Part shown: piece by piece, positions 62,629-64,000 of the stretch
Position numbering within the stretch: position 1 is the stretch's first letter
Layout: every line of letters starts with the position of its first letter
Source: Deinococcus sp. Marseille-Q6407
Lineage (GTDB): Bacteria; Deinococcota; Deinococci; Deinococcales; Deinococcaceae
Reading direction: 5' to 3'
DNA length: 64,000 nt
Assembly: GCF_946848805.1 (NCBI RefSeq)
Contig: NZ_CAMPFU010000001.1
Coordinates: forward strand, 12,501-76,500
Program-made: the position numbers and the translations under genes
The notes under the pieces: generated by a model
Databases searched by the model: none
Told to the model about the DNA's origin: nothing
The model's input: only the letters and a program-made list of their open reading frames with translations

Positions 62629-62920
62629 GGTCTTTTCAGGCGCCGCGCCTGCCGGGCATTTGACCGCTGCTAGAGCGGTTCCTTGGCACTTTCTCCCCGT
62701 ACAGAACAGGGACATTTGCGGCACCGTTTCTCCCTAGCATTATCCAGAGCAACTGTCCCGCTCAGAGCCTTACTTTTCGGTCGGTCGTGAGGAAGCTGCG
62801 TGGTATGTTAAGCCGCATCTTCTGCACTACAATTGCAGGTGAACAACGCTGGACTGCCCTGACTTCTGGCGCCGCACTGCGAGGTCCAGAGGCCCAAGCC
62901 CATATCCGAGGAGAAGTACC
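62629..62920. other. Intergenic region upstream of the cytochrome operon
   Basis: A TACAAT (62828-62833) is the best -10, but its -35 (ATGTTA, 62805-62810) is poor, so an activator may be needed. The rest of this 292-base gap holds no supported ORF. GAGGAG just before 62921 is the ribosome site of the next gene. Confidence 0.4.
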
Positions 62921-63775
62921 GTGGAGAGAAACGACGCTGTCATGCCCCTGGTCGCAATCTTTTTTGCGGCCCTGTTTGGGGTCATCACACTCTTTTTGTT
63001 TAACGCTGCCACCGCCCCCGAACCGGTTGAGGTGGACCCCGCCGTCATGGCCAGCATCGAGACCGAGTGGCCGAAGTCCGGCCCCAAACTCTTCGAGACC
63101 AACTGCTCAGGCTGCCACGGCGCGGCCGGTCAGGGTGGCGCTGGTCCGAAACTGGCCGGCAACACCAAGATCACCGGCGACCCGGCCTACGTCTACAGCA
63201 TGGTCCACAAGGGCAAAGGCGGCATGCCGTCCTTTGAGGGCGTCCTGAAGGAAGACGAGATCTACGCCGTCGCCAACTACGTCCTGCATTCCTGGGGCAA
63301 CGATATCCCCGAGCCGCTCAGCCCGGCTCTGGTGGCCAAGGGCGCCAGCGAGATTGACCCTGAAGTGCTCAAGGAACGCGGCCGCCTGGTTCCCGAAGGC
63401 ATCGCGCTGCCTGAAATCTTCTTCCTGTCCTTCACCATGCTGCTGCTGACCTACGGTCTGGTCGGTCTGTACTCGTACTGGGCCGAAGGTTCCGAGCTGA
63501 AGCCCGGCATTCACAAGGTGCGAGCCAGCCCGGTCGCCACCCTGCTGATGGTGGTGACCCTGATGGCCAGCCTGTTGTTCAGCGTGCTGTTTGCCCGGCA
63601 GATGATGGCCGACTACGCCGCTTGGAGTGCCAACGTGACACCCAACGTGACGCGTGAAGGCCTGTGGGCTGGCCTGCTGGTGCTGAGCCTGGCGCTGGCT
63701 GTGGGCCTGTACAAGAAGTTCTTCATGGACGGCGAGGTGCTGGTCGAAGACGCCAGCGGAGAATTCCCCTGGTAA
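62921..63775 (+). CDS. Membrane-bound c-type cytochrome of a bc-type complex
   Basis: 284 residues from GTG 62921 (GAGGAG upstream). One N-terminal helix, a cytochrome c domain with haem motif C62-S-G-C65-H66 and a likely axial Met in [10 protein letters not shown], then three C-terminal helices ([55 protein letters not shown]). Together with the Rieske gene that follows, it fits the unusual bc1/b6f-like complex of Deinococcus-Thermus (Fbc type), passing electrons to soluble cytochrome c. Confidence 0.85.
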   Translation: MERNDAVMPLVAIFFAALFGVITLFLFNAATAPEPVEVDPAVMASIETEWPKSGPKLFETNCSGCHGAAGQGGAGPKLAGNTKITGDPAYVYSMVHKGKGGMPSFEGVLKEDEIYAVANYVLHSWGNDIPEPLSPALVAKGASEIDPEVLKERGRLVPEGIALPEIFFLSFTMLLLTYGLVGLYSYWAEGSELKPGIHKVRASPVATLLMVVTLMASLLFSVLFARQMMADYAAWSANVTPNVTREGLWAGLLVLSLALAVGLYKKFFMDGEVLVEDASGEFPW

Positions 63776-63824
63776 GTGCTGCGGCGGGCCCTAACCGGCC
63801 TGCTTGCTCCGTAGGAGAAATGAA

Positions 63825-64000
63825 ATGACCCGATACAAGGTAAAAGACCCCGAACTGACCCGCCGCCGGTTCATCAACATGGCCATGGGCACCACGGCAA
63901 CCGTGGGCACCCTCAGCCTGCTGGGAACCCTGGGCGGCGCCCACCCCATGTACCGCATGACCGCCGACAAGAAGCCTCCGATGGAAGGTGACATCCTGGT
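63825..64000 (+). CDS. Rieske iron-sulfur protein, 3' partial at window edge
   Basis: 58 complete codons are visible from ATG 63825 (GTAGGAG upstream). TRRRFINMAMGTTATVG is a twin-arginine N-terminus with a membrane helix, as in Rieske subunits exported by Tat. The cluster-binding motifs lie beyond the window. It starts 49 bases after the cytochrome gene and belongs to the same operon. Confidence 0.8.
   Translation, partial: MTRYKVKDPELTRRRFINMAMGTTATVGTLSLLGTLGGAHPMYRMTADKKPPMEGDIL

Overview
This is a GC-rich chromosomal window from a Deinococcus species. The assignment rests on four things: the C-terminal part of an SlpA-type envelope protein at the left edge; the radiation-response repressor DdrO with a palindromic operator over its promoter; a DrRRA-like response regulator; and many start codons lying 5-8 bases after a TANNNT -10 box, the leaderless-mRNA layout known from Deinococcus. 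I saw no phage, insertion sequence, CRISPR array or plasmid functions. Most of the window is ordinary core genome with a few unusual loci.

Layout. 1-4.7 kb: slpA end, ppaC, folC, a small gene, ddrO. 4.8-14.5 kb (mostly minus): a bactofilin-like membrane protein, a cyclodeaminase-like protein, mdh, an AGCS symporter, a helicase-dead priA, a DUF808 protein and a secreted protein. 14.6-19.2 kb: a tandem-ATPase ABC protein, then a cst-like persulfide locus (TauE-type exporter, MBL/rhodanese fusion, divergent CsoR/CstR-type repressor preceded by a coupled 36-residue peptide with a Cys-Cys pair), then tRNA-Lys. 19.2-26.7 kb: a frameshifted glgC, rpmB, a three-gene metal ABC transporter, an MBL hydrolase, a frameshifted zinc-ribbon gene and a DinB-like protein. 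26.8-30.9 kb: a tightly overlapped pilin operon (ComZ-like protein plus three prepilins) of visibly lower GC. 31-44 kb: a dynamin-like GTPase, IclR, beta carbonic anhydrase, a two-component pair, the yqeK-LCP-rsfS operon, the cdaA-cdaR c-di-AMP operon, apgM and trmH. 44-54 kb: a TRIC-like channel, yebC, two alpha/beta hydrolases (one without its nucleophile serine), drRRA, a frameshifted P1 peptidase, a modular subtilisin and rtcB. 54-64 kb: a thioesterase, gntK-gntP, a glycosyltransferase, a YmgE-type protein, thrB, lspA, luxS, a CvpA-like protein, a NarL-type regulator, and the start of a cytochrome c / Rieske operon.

How the genes work together. The sulfur locus is a plausible unit in which the repressor senses persulfide, the fusion enzyme oxidises it and the TauE protein exports the oxidised product. 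The pilin operon matches the Thermus/Deinococcus DNA-uptake pilus. The yqeK-LCP-rsfS, cdaA-cdaR and gntK-gntP pairs and triples are classic operons held together by 1-4 base overlaps or direct abutment.

Four genes (TauE C-terminus, glgC, the zinc-ribbon gene at 25 kb, the P1 peptidase) carry what read as small frameshifting indels. Either the assembly has residual errors or this strain has several recent inactivations; raw reads would settle it.
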